Assembly: GCA_025656675.1 (NCBI GenBank)
Contig: JAHXHN010000001.1
Span: 401,501 to 465,500, forward strand
Direction of reading: 5' to 3'
Origin: Candidatus Thiodiazotropha sp. (ex Codakia rugifera)
GTDB taxonomy: Bacteria; Pseudomonadota; Gammaproteobacteria; Chromatiales; Chromatiaceae
Length of the DNA: 64,000 bases
A model generated the notes under the pieces. That model did no database searches. It was not told the DNA's origin and saw only the letters and a list, made by a program, of their open reading frames with translations. The stretch's first letter is position 1, and each line of letters starts with the position of its first letter. Positions 36,101-43,459 of the stretch are shown in pieces. A program made the translations under genes and the position numbers.

Positions 36101-37426
36101 GACGTCTTCGATCAACCAGCCAGAATTATTGTGTATGACTTAAAAAAGAACCAGCACAGCGTGGATGCCAAACTACCCAGCAGCCCTTCCGCCATGGCGA
36201 TGGGTAGCCTCCATTGGTTGGTTTCCACCGCAAAAGGTTTGCATCTTTATCGTATGGATAGCAAGGACAGTCCTGTTCGGCATGACATTCAGGCACCGAT
36301 CATGCTATCGATGGCTGCCGACCCCACCCATGATGCGTTTGTTGGCCTGAGCATCTCCCATCCCCAGCTTCATGTGATCAGTACCGAAGGCGTGTACCGT
36401 AGCCTGAGTCCAAAATGGCCAAGCCTGCGCCACGATGACCGACCGCGAATCATCAAGATGATGCCAGGTGGTGAGCAGGCTGTCGTAGGTTGGTTGTCGG
36501 GGGAAATCCACCTGGTGAGCCTAATCGATGGCAACGTGCTACATCGCTGGAAGTCGCAGCCGGCGATTATGAAAGCAGCAATTACACCGCAAGGGACACT
36601 GGCGGTAGGACTATGCCCGCGCCCGGGGGCTTCACAGCCTGCCGAGCTGACCTGGGTTGGGCAGGGGAATAATCCGGATACAGTTGAAAATCCACATGTT
36701 GATCAACTGGTCGGCGCGGTTGCCACTTCACAGGGCGAACTGGTTACCGCAGACCGGACCGGTAAGCTAGCTATCTGGGAACAGGCGTCGTTGGTCTCGA
36801 AGATCGATCTGAAGGTTGAGTTGAGCGCAATCGGGGAGTGGCGAGGCAGTAATGGTATTGCGGTGACTACCACAACCGGTCAGGCACATCTGATTGGTCG
36901 TGTACCCCGAGAGGTCGATTTCGGTGCAACGGGCTTTTCCCGGCGTCTACCCCTTAAGGCGATTGATGCAAGTGGTGATCCGCCGCTGGTTGCCTGTGGA
37001 TTGATCAACGGGCTCGTTGGGCTCTGGCAGAATCGGCTCGAGTGGTGGCGCCCCGATGAAGACGACGTTGTGGACACAACCGAGATCAGTGCCGTCTGCC
37101 TGCTGGGCATGACAGCATTCGCCGCTGGGAATGAGCTCGGCCGAATCAGGGTTTGGGACAGGACCACTGGGCAGTTGCACTTCGACTGGGATCCGCACCG
37201 AGGCGCTGTGATAGACCTCGTGTCGCTTAACCACGGAGAACATATTCTCAGCGCCGCCTCCGATGGCACTATCTTCATATTGGACACCCAAACCGGAGCG
37301 GTGATCTGTGGCACATTCCTTAGCGACGGCGTAGCATGTGTTGGCAAGACACAGGACGGTGGAATTACGGTACTGAGCCAGGCCGGTCGGCTGCTCAGGT
37401 TCACCCTCGAGGACGGAACACCATGA
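33191..37426 (+). CDS. DUF4062-NACHT-WD40 STAND NTPase (NWD1/TEP1-like)
   Basis: A 1411-aa protein. Residues about 9-115 form a DUF4062 domain (FISSTFDDFSAERDAL, VVDLRWGISAA, MLVLLGDRYGWRPLP). A helical region (about 115-330, with TSATEREIEVGLKNRQAG) leads to a NACHT/STAND ATPase: Walker A GPSGTGKT (about 347-354), Walker B FVLLLDGLDLL (about 421-431) and CARPLFVRLLADL. Another helical segment (about 560-810) is followed by about 14 WD40-like repeats to the C-terminus, for example GDDGSVYVWHGTG and LGRIRVWDRTTG. The order and motif spacing follow animal NWD1 and TEP1. Bacterial STAND NTPases of the Avs kind sense phage proteins through their C-terminal repeats and activate an N-terminal effector; here DUF4062, a TIR-like Rossmann-type domain, would be the effector. 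That role is inferred. The gene overlaps its partner by 4 bases. Confidence 0.88.
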   Translation: MSRNKRRGFRLFISSTFDDFSAERDALHNGVYDVSGQLIVESPFAALRRQCLKAETSFHVVDLRWGISAAASTSYTTMERCLDEVEQACTYSAPNMLVLLGDRYGWRPLPQTIPADEFDRIRAALQDNVLRDLLDRWYELEMNAVPAVYHVRGAESRPQQETERVLQTALAKLSKSLALSTPTHYRTSATEREIEVGLKNRQAGNVNDALLVYLRTIKGLTSEKHSMRYRDQLPDGRIDQEAMDQVKMLKHKLLNNSRVTCRHYELSWSDSGITDQQRYLADFCLNVQADLESRVHRALAERDDDLETAHEAFARTHRQHFLGRTDEQGTIRRYLDNVEAGALIISGPSGTGKTALMAWAAEIAESGEAAVTQRYIGVTPNTSTGAQLAADITGFKTDALSAAQQLAQLHKHIIQKSESPFVLLLDGLDLLPTDDRLPLLGWLPDPWPRHLRVIVSTRDNAQVTQIRETFPTTQNLALGPLQEQEALQLFRSLLSDAGRTVSPTQAYEVRRAFSSCARPLFVRLLADLAATWSGRDQPQIDAQDIPALIDYVFNHLSSEIKHGSVLVTHALGYLAASRYGMSDDELLSALSRNDKVMASFRERHPDSPRIGHLPYIVWAGLHADLSAYLSVRHAIGTDVLDFYHQELSDSAHARIETEMSDTQVHLALASLFQVRGTESEQTWNPNATREALESGYHLLQANEGNTFDDYILNSDYLLAAVQYQSHHHIAGRSRPLPNPAGEFARLLELRAPWNPIAETMLESVLNRSDLLAVCPAVLAQEMANDGIALHNPMKITGARLNCRDPGTAPPRDHAAQITALAVAHDGSLVAAGDSDGRISLRTSNGKLVWCRAGHDTWTTCVALSRSGERIASAGDDGSVYVWHGTGPRMEPITFPSLGPPRRQASSLAFIDEHTLTVLWGGRFYQVNIDTLRAELLPGRESNVGFGVSQPAELAVLVFGPDGMKWAEALDDVFDQPARIIVYDLKKNQHSVDAKLPSSPSAMAMGSLHWLVSTAKGLHLYRMDSKDSPVRHDIQAPIMLSMAADPTHDAFVGLSISHPQLHVISTEGVYRSLSPKWPSLRHDDRPRIIKMMPGGEQAVVGWLSGEIHLVSLIDGNVLHRWKSQPAIMKAAITPQGTLAVGLCPRPGASQPAELTWVGQGNNPDTVENPHVDQLVGAVATSQGELVTADRTGKLAIWEQASLVSKIDLKVELSAIGEWRGSNGIAVTTTTGQAHLIGRVPREVDFGATGFSRRLPLKAIDASGDPPLVACGLINGLVGLWQNRLEWWRPDEDDVVDTTEISAVCLLGMTAFAAGNELGRIRVWDRTTGQLHFDWDPHRGAVIDLVSLNHGEHILSAASDGTIFILDTQTGAVICGTFLSDGVACVGKTQDGGITVLSQAGRLLRFTLEDGTP

Positions 37427-38172
37427 GTTCATTCAAAGACTGGAAGTTACCGGACGGGTCCAATCCCGATAGTTCAAGTGACTGGTCTTATCTCTTTCCC
37501 CGTCGACTTACACCGAGCACTGAAGACGATATCCTCGATGGGCTGAATAGCAGCGTAGTCGGGACGCAAACAGGTGCCAGCGCACTGATCACCTTATTCG
37601 TCGATGCTGTAAAGCATCGTCAGGATGCACCGATATACCTTGCTCTCTCTGACAATGCCGCGATTTGCCTGCATCTGTCCGAAGAGCAGAGTAGTGACGC
37701 CGACGGATTGATTGACATGCTGTTGAAGCAGGGTGCCCAACTCTACTTCCAGGCTTACATGGCGGGGGACTGTCCGATCCTGAGAGCCGTACTGTTGATG
37801 CTGGACCATAGCGAAGGATTGTTGAGCTTTGAATCCCCTTTGCTGCTCACCAACGGTGACGTACAAACATTTTGCGATACGGTCCTCGGAACCGAGCGTA
37901 TACAACTACACATCATGTTCTCCACCACAGACAAGCTGATCGCAATCGAGTGCCTGGCTCATGGTGTTCGGCGTCTACTTGGAGGTGCCCTTGACGCTAT
38001 CCGAAGAACTTATAAAAGCTGGGGTGATCCAGAGGCAGCACCGGCATCGGTAGCCCGCATGGAACAGGATTTTCCGCAGATAACATCCGGTCTGGATCCA
38101 GCGCAGGCTGTGAGACTCCAATTCGACAAATGGGTCGAACCTCAATTCGGGATATCGCGCTCATTCAACTGA
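37423..38172 (+). CDS. Unknown partner protein of the STAND NTPase, 249 aa
   Basis: I recognise no family. ATG 37423 overlaps the STAND gene's stop (ATGA), so the two are translationally coupled. The protein starts MSSFKDWKLPDGSNPDSSSD. It contains hydrophobic alternating stretches (ASALITLFVDAV, PIYLALSDNAAICLHL) and an Asp/Glu-rich helical part (DADGLIDMLLKQG). A later region (YKSWGDPEAAPASVARMEQD, FDKWVEPQFGI) is helical. No signal peptide or membrane helix is visible, and no nuclease or protease motif stands out. It could be a regulator, a substrate or a second component of the system. No convincing terminator follows. Confidence 0.75.
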   Translation: MSSFKDWKLPDGSNPDSSSDWSYLFPRRLTPSTEDDILDGLNSSVVGTQTGASALITLFVDAVKHRQDAPIYLALSDNAAICLHLSEEQSSDADGLIDMLLKQGAQLYFQAYMAGDCPILRAVLLMLDHSEGLLSFESPLLLTNGDVQTFCDTVLGTERIQLHIMFSTTDKLIAIECLAHGVRRLLGGALDAIRRTYKSWGDPEAAPASVARMEQDFPQITSGLDPAQAVRLQFDKWVEPQFGISRSFN

Positions 38173-38328
38173 CCGGCACAACTGGTACGGATCAGATCAT
38201 GACGCTGTGAGAAGCATGGAAAATCGTTGAGTCAAAGTGACTTATCAGGCAATGAACAGGCTGTTCAACACGCAATAAAGTCCATTACGCTCTTCATGAC
38301 AAAAACTGTTTTCGAGCAACGGAATGGA

Positions 38329-38404
38329 TGGTGGCCAGGGACAGAATCGAACTGCCGACACGGGGATTTTCAGTCCCCTGCTCTACCGACTGAGCTACCT
38401 GGCC
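38329..38404 (-). tRNA. tRNA-Phe (GAA)
   Basis: A 76-base gene with encoded CCA end. The acceptor GGCCAGG pairs with CCTGGCC, the D arm has AGCTCAGTCGGTAGAGC, and the anticodon arm has GGGGA-CTGAAAA-TCCCC with GAA. The T arm has TTCGATTC. Its 3' end faces the STAND operon 157 bases away. A matching sigma-70 promoter lies upstream. Confidence 0.97.
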
Positions 38405-38420
38405 TCAGTGAAGAGGCCGT

Positions 38421-38449
38421 ATTAAACCGGGGTTATTGCATTGAGTCAA
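38421..38449 (-). promoter_or_regulatory. Sigma-70 promoter for tRNA-Phe
   Basis: On the minus strand TTGACT (-35, 38449-38444) and TTTAAT (-10, 38426-38421) are separated by 17 bases, 17 bases upstream of the mature tRNA 5' end. This is close to consensus for housekeeping sigma factor. Confidence 0.7.
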
Positions 38450-38466
38450 GTCCAGCAACACTCAAC

Positions 38467-38739
38467 CTACAACTGCGGCTTATAATCGGGTGGTAGCTCC
38501 GAACCCTCACCGAAGAAAAACTGCTCCATCTGCTGTTCCAGGAACTTACGGGTTTTCGGGTCTATCGGACTGAGGCGGTTTTCATTTATCAGCATTGTCT
38601 GGTGCCTGAGCCACTCCTGCCAGGCCTCTTTGGAGACATTGTCAAAGATACGTTGCCCCAGCTCACCCGGGTAGGTTGCACGGTCCAGCCCTTCGGCCTC
38701 ACGTTTCAGTCTGACACATTGGACAGTACGGCTCATCAA
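38467..38739 (-). CDS. yggX: YggX, Fe(II)-trafficking / oxidative damage protection protein
   Basis: A 90-aa protein that starts [20 protein letters not shown] and includes [19 protein letters not shown] and [20 protein letters not shown], matching the YggX family. In E. coli and Salmonella it protects Fe-S enzymes from oxidation and is linked to labile iron. The invariant cysteine is present (C7). It lies 82 bases after mutY in the standard mutY-yggX order and is probably co-transcribed with it. Length is normal. Confidence 0.93.
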   Translation of the reverse strand: MMSRTVQCVRLKREAEGLDRATYPGELGQRIFDNVSKEAWQEWLRHQTMLINENRLSPIDPKTRKFLEQQMEQFFFGEGSELPPDYKPQL

Positions 38740-38821
38740 GCTTCTCCATTTGGTTTTTTTCAGCCTGCACCTTGGTTTTAGTGGGATGCCGTATTCAATA
38801 CGGCACCCTCAAACAAGGGTT

Positions 38822-39922
38822 TCAAGCGTTGATCTCTTGCAGGATGCGGGAAATGGGTGCTGCCAGTCCCCGGTCATCAGGTTGTGAACGGTTATACCAG
38901 ACCCTTGCTCCAGCATCCATGAGACCGTTTGCAGGGTTTTTCACCTCCAGTAGCACCGGCGTGATATCGAGATGAAAATGGGAAAAGCTGTGACGCCTCG
39001 GTGGCAGGTACCTTGCTTCTCCCACCCCAACACCCAACTCGTCCCGACACCAACCCTGTAGCGATTGTTCTTCTGGGCACTCCGGCAGGCTCCATAATCC
39101 CCCCCAGATACCACTTGGTGGCCGCTGCTCAAGCAGGATATCCCCTGCAGAATCAGAGACCACCAGCATTTGAATCGCACGTACCGGCATGCTTTTTCTG
39201 GGTTTCGATGCGGGATAGCGTGAGACATCCCCCTCTGCCCTGGCCTTGCAGCTTGTCTCCAACGGGCAGCTATTACATGCCGGCTTGCGGCGTATACAAC
39301 AGGTTGCACCCAGGTCCATCATGGCCTGGTTATAATCAGCTGTACGCTGCTGCGGGGTCAGTGCTTCACTCAGCTGCCATAGCTGCTTCAGTACGGCACT
39401 GCGCCCCGGCCAACCTGAGAGCGCAAAGTGCCGTGCCAATACCCGTTTCACATTCCCATCGAGGATAGGTGCATACTTTTCAAATGCCAGTGAGCGTATA
39501 GCGCCTGCTGTAGAACGTCCGATACCTGGCAGGGCCTGTAAACAGGCTACATCATCCGGCAACACCCCCTGATGTTGTTGCATGATCAATCGAGCGGATT
39601 GGTGGAGGTTCCTTGCCCGGGCATAGTAACCCAACCCAGACCAGTGATGCATGACCTGGTCCGAACCCGCTTTTGCTAAAGATCCTATATCGGGAAAAGC
39701 TTGCACGAATCGCTCAAAATAACCAATGACCGTATTCACCTGGGTCTGCTGCAACATGACCTCAGAAACCCAAATGCGGTAGGGATCCCGGTGTTGCTGC
39801 CAGGGCAGGTCCTTTCGTCCGTACTGGTCAAACCATTCCAATACCCGTTGGGAAAACCCTTCAGCATACGGATCTTGGGAACCGAGTGCCGTCTGATGCT
39901 CTACCTCGTCATACAGGACCAT
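38822..39922 (-). CDS. mutY: A/G-specific adenine glycosylase MutY
   Basis: A 366-aa base-excision repair enzyme that removes adenine mispaired with 8-oxoguanine. The helix-hairpin-helix region has LPGIGRSTAGAIRSLAFEK, the catalytic Asp is in ILDGNVKRVLARH, and the [4Fe-4S] cluster motif is in CCIRRKPACNSCPLETSC. The C-terminal NUDT1-like domain (about 240-366) includes GGLWSLPECPEEQ and HSFSHFHLDITPV. Its ATG overlaps the asmA stop by one base (TAATG), so asmA-mutY-yggX form a unit. Confidence 0.95.
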   Translation of the reverse strand: MVLYDEVEHQTALGSQDPYAEGFSQRVLEWFDQYGRKDLPWQQHRDPYRIWVSEVMLQQTQVNTVIGYFERFVQAFPDIGSLAKAGSDQVMHHWSGLGYYARARNLHQSARLIMQQHQGVLPDDVACLQALPGIGRSTAGAIRSLAFEKYAPILDGNVKRVLARHFALSGWPGRSAVLKQLWQLSEALTPQQRTADYNQAMMDLGATCCIRRKPACNSCPLETSCKARAEGDVSRYPASKPRKSMPVRAIQMLVVSDSAGDILLEQRPPSGIWGGLWSLPECPEEQSLQGWCRDELGVGVGEARYLPPRRHSFSHFHLDITPVLLEVKNPANGLMDAGARVWYNRSQPDDRGLAAPISRILQEINA

Positions 39923-42066
39923 TAAAAGAGTTTTTTCAGCTTATCCTTAAGCTTGTCCTTCAGCTCTGTTGGAACCTTCTCTTCCAGCTTCTCACTGATC
40001 TTCTCATCTACCTTTTGATCAAATTTCTTTTTGAGTTTCGCTTTCTGCTGTTGCTCCAGAATCTTTGACAGCTGAATAGAGAAATCGGGATCATTCCAGT
40101 TTCCTTTGATCTTCACAGGTATGGGAATCCCCACCAGCTCTTCAAGGGCCTCACCGCCCTGTCCCGATGGGGTATTCACAATAACAGGACGTATTGTGTA
40201 CTTCAGTCGTTCTTCCAGCAGATAGGCCTTTCCGCTCCCCTCAAGACGCAAGTAAGGGGATTTCGCAAGCAGGCTTTGATTATTCACCACCCCATTCTCG
40301 ATGGTTGCACGACCGTTCAGTTCAGAAAAATCGGTCTGTTCCGGCTCATTCAGTAAAATGGTATTTTCGCCTTTTAGTTTGGCTTTGGTGTCACGAATCA
40401 TCTTCGCCAGATTGAATCCCTTAACCGCGCCATCACGAAAATTGAATGAGAGCTGGCCGTTCAGGGCCTGCTTTAACTGCTTGACGGTATCACCCCCACT
40501 GGTGAGCTGCATACTAAGGTCACCGCTGCCTAACAGGGTATCCTCTCCGGTCAGATCAAGTAACAAAGGACCCGCCAGAATCCGTGATACCTGCTGACTC
40601 AATTTCACTTGTGGCTTATCCCCACTCACATCCAGCTGCATGTCACCTTTTAACAGACCGTCATAGAACCGGCCGATTTCATGATCGAGATTCAGCTTTC
40701 CACCACGACCACGGACTTTGATCAGGATGGCCTCTGCCTGCAGATTATTGACGGTCAGATTACCGACCCTTATGGTTCCATCGAGTCTTAACTGACGCAG
40801 TGTCTCTGCAGGAAACAGGGATTCATCTTCTGTGGCAGGCGATTTCCCTTTCCTCCCTGCGGGCTTATTATCTTGTTCTCCGGCCGGTGGGAGGTAACGA
40901 TCAAGATTTATTCTATCCAAATCGAGATTGAACAAGTAAGTAGGACTGGCAAAATCAACGATCTCCAAATTGCCTTTGATTGTGCTCTGATCCAGTCCTA
41001 CAAGCAGCTCCTTCAGCACCATTTGCCCTTGAGTGGCCGTGAATGTTGACGACAGTTGAAAGGCTTGTAAAACATCAGGATCTGCTGTCTCCGGTACGGG
41101 TATGCCAAACTGAGTCATCCACTTCCGAGGACTGAATTCAGCCAGTTTTAAGTTACCCTGAAATGCTGGATTGGCCTGTATATCTTCCCCTTGTATGCGA
41201 CCTGTTAGATTGAGCTTCCCCGATTCCAGGCTTAGGTTTTGGAAATCCAGTGTATTGTTTTCCAAGTTGACCAACAGATCACCCTGTAAGACACCCTTAA
41301 TACCTTTTTCCGGTATACCTTCACCTGTGATGTTGGCCTCCAATTTCAGATCTTCCATGCTCATTACCTGCTGGTCCGGGTCCACCAACAGTTTCGATGT
41401 AAGTCCTAAATTCCCCTTCAGAAGCGGTTTTTTACTTGCCAAATCCAGCCCAAAATTCAATTCCACTGTCTGGCCTGGAGCCAATTCGCCGGTTTCCAGA
41501 TGGATATTCTCTACCTCGTAGCGTTCCCCTGTTGACTGATCATCCCACACCAGGTTTGCCTCCTTGATACTCAGCCCCCCTACCGTGAAAGCGAGCAAGC
41601 CCATGCCATCACCTTGTGGCTGATCCGGTATTTCCACTTTTTTATCCGCTTTCGTCTCTCCCAGCATGTCATCCCAGTTGGTTGTACCGCTCTTTGACTT
41701 CGCCAGATTGAGATCCACCCCTTCGATTTGAATCGTATCGACCTCAAGAAGCTGCTCGAACAATAAAGGCACCAGATTTACCCGTACTTCCGCATGTTTA
41801 ACTACCGCAAAATTTGCGGTCTCGAAACCCTTGGCATTACTGAGTGTCAGGGCATTGAGTTCCAAAGCAAGCCGGGGGAAAACAGACAGTTCAATATCAC
41901 CACCAATATTCAGATCCCGCCCTGTTGCCTTTTTTACTTCAGCGACGATTCTGTCCTTATGGTCATTCGGGTCCACAAACATGGGGATCAGAATGACGGC
42001 TGCAATGATCAGCAGCAATAGCATCCCGACCAACCAGCCAAGTACTTTGAGGGTCTTACCCATCAT
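39922..42066 (-). CDS. asmA: AsmA-family outer-membrane biogenesis protein
   Basis: A 714-aa protein with an N-terminal membrane anchor (LKVLGWLVGMLLLLIIAAVI) and the AsmA family's long beta-strand repeats. Features include ILIPMFVDPNDHKDRIVAEV, LALELNALTLSNAKGFETAN and the C-terminal DUF/AsmA signature LSFNFRDGAVKGFNLAKMI and NTPSGQGGEALEELVGIPIP. It ends with a lysine/glutamate-rich helix (DKLKDKLKKLF). AsmA-like proteins bridge the periplasm and aid lipid transport and outer-membrane assembly. It is first in the asmA-mutY-yggX unit; length is typical. Confidence 0.9.
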   Translation of the reverse strand: MMGKTLKVLGWLVGMLLLLIIAAVILIPMFVDPNDHKDRIVAEVKKATGRDLNIGGDIELSVFPRLALELNALTLSNAKGFETANFAVVKHAEVRVNLVPLLFEQLLEVDTIQIEGVDLNLAKSKSGTTNWDDMLGETKADKKVEIPDQPQGDGMGLLAFTVGGLSIKEANLVWDDQSTGERYEVENIHLETGELAPGQTVELNFGLDLASKKPLLKGNLGLTSKLLVDPDQQVMSMEDLKLEANITGEGIPEKGIKGVLQGDLLVNLENNTLDFQNLSLESGKLNLTGRIQGEDIQANPAFQGNLKLAEFSPRKWMTQFGIPVPETADPDVLQAFQLSSTFTATQGQMVLKELLVGLDQSTIKGNLEIVDFASPTYLFNLDLDRINLDRYLPPAGEQDNKPAGRKGKSPATEDESLFPAETLRQLRLDGTIRVGNLTVNNLQAEAILIKVRGRGGKLNLDHEIGRFYDGLLKGDMQLDVSGDKPQVKLSQQVSRILAGPLLLDLTGEDTLLGSGDLSMQLTSGGDTVKQLKQALNGQLSFNFRDGAVKGFNLAKMIRDTKAKLKGENTILLNEPEQTDFSELNGRATIENGVVNNQSLLAKSPYLRLEGSGKAYLLEERLKYTIRPVIVNTPSGQGGEALEELVGIPIPVKIKGNWNDPDFSIQLSKILEQQQKAKLKKKFDQKVDEKISEKLEEKVPTELKDKLKDKLKKLF

Positions 42067-42074
42067 TCACTCCT

Positions 42075-42395
42075 TCATTCATTATCGTTCGAACAGGGGG
42101 TCGCACAATTCCAGCATATCTCAAACCCGGGATCGATACTCTCGCCACAGACTGTACATCGCCAGGGATCACCTGCAACCGGGGGTTTGCTGAAAAACTG
42201 CTCAGTGAGTCGCTTCGCTCTAATGAGGTCATCATCCTCCAAAACCCACAGGGTAGGGTAGATATTAGCCGGTAACTCTCCGGCTGCGCCACTCAGAAGA
42301 TCGCCTAAAATGACCGATGCTATGTCCTGCTGATCAAGATAATCCTTCAACATCTGCGCCTCGACCCTATCCACTGCCTGATATAGCTCTAACAT
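42075..42395 (-). CDS. DUF2007 signal-transducing-like protein with C-terminal zinc-ribbon
   Basis: A 106-aa protein. The N-terminal part (about 1-70) matches DUF2007: MLELYQAVDRVEAQMLKDYL and LWVLEDDDLIRAKRLTEQF. The C-terminal tail has two CxxC pairs, CTVCGESIDPGFEICWNC, a probable zinc ribbon. The ligand and partner are unknown. It lies 8 bases upstream of asmA on the same strand, so they may be co-transcribed. Confidence 0.78.
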   Translation of the reverse strand: MLELYQAVDRVEAQMLKDYLDQQDIASVILGDLLSGAAGELPANIYPTLWVLEDDDLIRAKRLTEQFFSKPPVAGDPWRCTVCGESIDPGFEICWNCATPCSNDNE

Positions 42396-42436
42396 TGATT
42401 ACCCATGCTTTACTTGATACTAGGGGATATAAATCG

Positions 42437-42463
42437 CCAAGTTTACTCTTGATTCGTAAACTT
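42437..42463. terminator. Stem-loop with T tract overlapping the 3' end of the surface-antigen-like gene
   Basis: CAAGTTTAC and GTAAACTTG form a perfect 9-base stem with a 9-base loop, followed on the plus strand by TTTTT. It is therefore an intrinsic-type terminator for plus-strand reading and contains the stop of the minus-strand gene in its loop. Confidence 0.4.
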
Positions 42464-42838
42464 GTTTTTCATCGGAACCCTACCGGTTGTCTTCCATGTA
42501 CCATCATCCATGAGGCAGAAACGGTAGCTGCCACCACCACTGAGATCACCAGTAACATGCTTTATCCTAAGATCCTGGCAGGTCTGTGCATCTATTTCCA
42601 CATGCTTCATAACAGTGTAGGAACCCTTGTGCCCTGAGGCTGGATTTTGCCAGGATAATACCTTACCCACTTTGCCTTGCTCGAGCGCTTTTTGTGCCGT
42701 CGCTTTAGCCATTGCCCAATCTTCTGCGGTGAAATATTTTGCCGGTGAGAATTCCAATAAATGCAAACCCAACGCCTGAACACTGGCTGCCCCCATCAAT
42801 AAAAACACCCCAATCAGATTGCGAATTCCTACGATCAT
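42443..42838 (-). CDS. RT0821/Lpp0805-type exported surface-antigen-like protein
   Basis: A 131-aa protein with a signal peptide (MIVGIRNLIGVFLLMGAASV, cleavage near ALG). The mature domain shows KVGKVLSWQNPASGHKGSYT and SYRFCLMDDGTWKTTGRVPM, the pattern of the 17-kDa surface antigen/RT0821 group: a W.NP.SG.xGS motif and a C...DG.W element. Two cysteines could form a disulfide. Function is unknown. It lies alone, ending inside a hairpin; no partner is indicated. Confidence 0.75.
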   Translation of the reverse strand: MIVGIRNLIGVFLLMGAASVQALGLHLLEFSPAKYFTAEDWAMAKATAQKALEQGKVGKVLSWQNPASGHKGSYTVMKHVEIDAQTCQDLRIKHVTGDLSGGGSYRFCLMDDGTWKTTGRVPMKNKFTNQE

Positions 42839-43043
42839 GTTTTTCCCCTAACCTTAATCAAACCTACAAGATGTAAGAGTATATCCTTATGTAGAAGTTG
42901 CTCGATGGGTATTCCCTGCAAAACCAGGGGATCTATCCACATGCGCACTCAGATACACGACTACACTGATTACAGTAATTTCGACAAACAAGCGAGGGGC
43001 AAATGTCTACATCGGTCCTTCCAGTAAAAAGAGGAAAATCGAA

Positions 43044-43295
43044 GTGTCAGTTCACACGCTTGTCATCCTGCTACTGATGGTACTGCTTCCCTTCAATTAC
43101 GCACTCGCTGAGAAGGGGGAGTCGATCATGTTCCAGCCTACCGAACATCCTTTCACTGAAGCCCCACAAGCAGTTGATAATCAAGCCGAAAAATGTCAGC
43201 GAATGGCGAAACAGATAGAGAAGCTGAAGGGTAAACCTCAACGTAGACACGCAGCATTGGAGCGCTACCGTCTGGCGTGTACTGATGAACTCTGA
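43044..43295 (+). CDS. Small secreted hypothetical protein, 83 aa
   Basis: The GTG at 43044 has GAGG 9 bases upstream. The N-terminus is a signal peptide (SVHTLVILLLMVLLPFNYAL, cleavage after ALA near residue 22). The mature part is short and basic with RMAKQIEKLKGKPQRRHAAL and two cysteines (C51, C79). No family was recognised. It ends 11 bases before the 3' end of the oppositely oriented tRNA-Gly gene. Confidence 0.6.
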   Translation: MSVHTLVILLLMVLLPFNYALAEKGESIMFQPTEHPFTEAPQAVDNQAEKCQRMAKQIEKLKGKPQRRHAALERYRLACTDEL

Positions 43296-43305
43296 TACTG
43301 ATGAG

Positions 43306-43379
43306 TGGAGCGGGTGATGGGAATCGAACCCACGCTAGTAGCTTGGGAAGCTACAGTTCTACCATTGAACTACACCCGC
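43306..43379 (-). tRNA. tRNA-Gly (CCC)
   Basis: A 74-base gene with CCA end. The acceptor GCGGGTG pairs with CACCCGC, the D arm has GTTCAATGGTAGAAC, and the anticodon stem GTAGC/GCTAC holds loop TTCCCAA with anticodon CCC. The T arm has GGGTTCGATTCCC, as in E. coli glyU. Confidence 0.96.
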
Positions 43380-43459
43380 ATGTAAGCTGCATTAATCCGG
43401 AATACGCGGTAACAGGATCAAGTTTACATCGTCAAAAACAGCGTGTCATTCAAGGCTTT

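Noticed and set aside
33000..38330. Attachment site duplicate of tRNA-Phe
   Set aside because: No copy of the tRNA 3' end (TTCGATTC and flank) was found left of the operon.
38401..38418. GGCCTC/GAGGCC hairpin at the tRNA-Phe 5' end
   Set aside because: The likely start of transcription lies inside it, so the leader would not form the full hairpin.
42437..42463. Antisense RNA ending at the hairpin inside the surface-antigen-like gene
   Set aside because: The hairpin and T tract fit a plus-strand end, but no plus-strand promoter or gene leads to it in the window.
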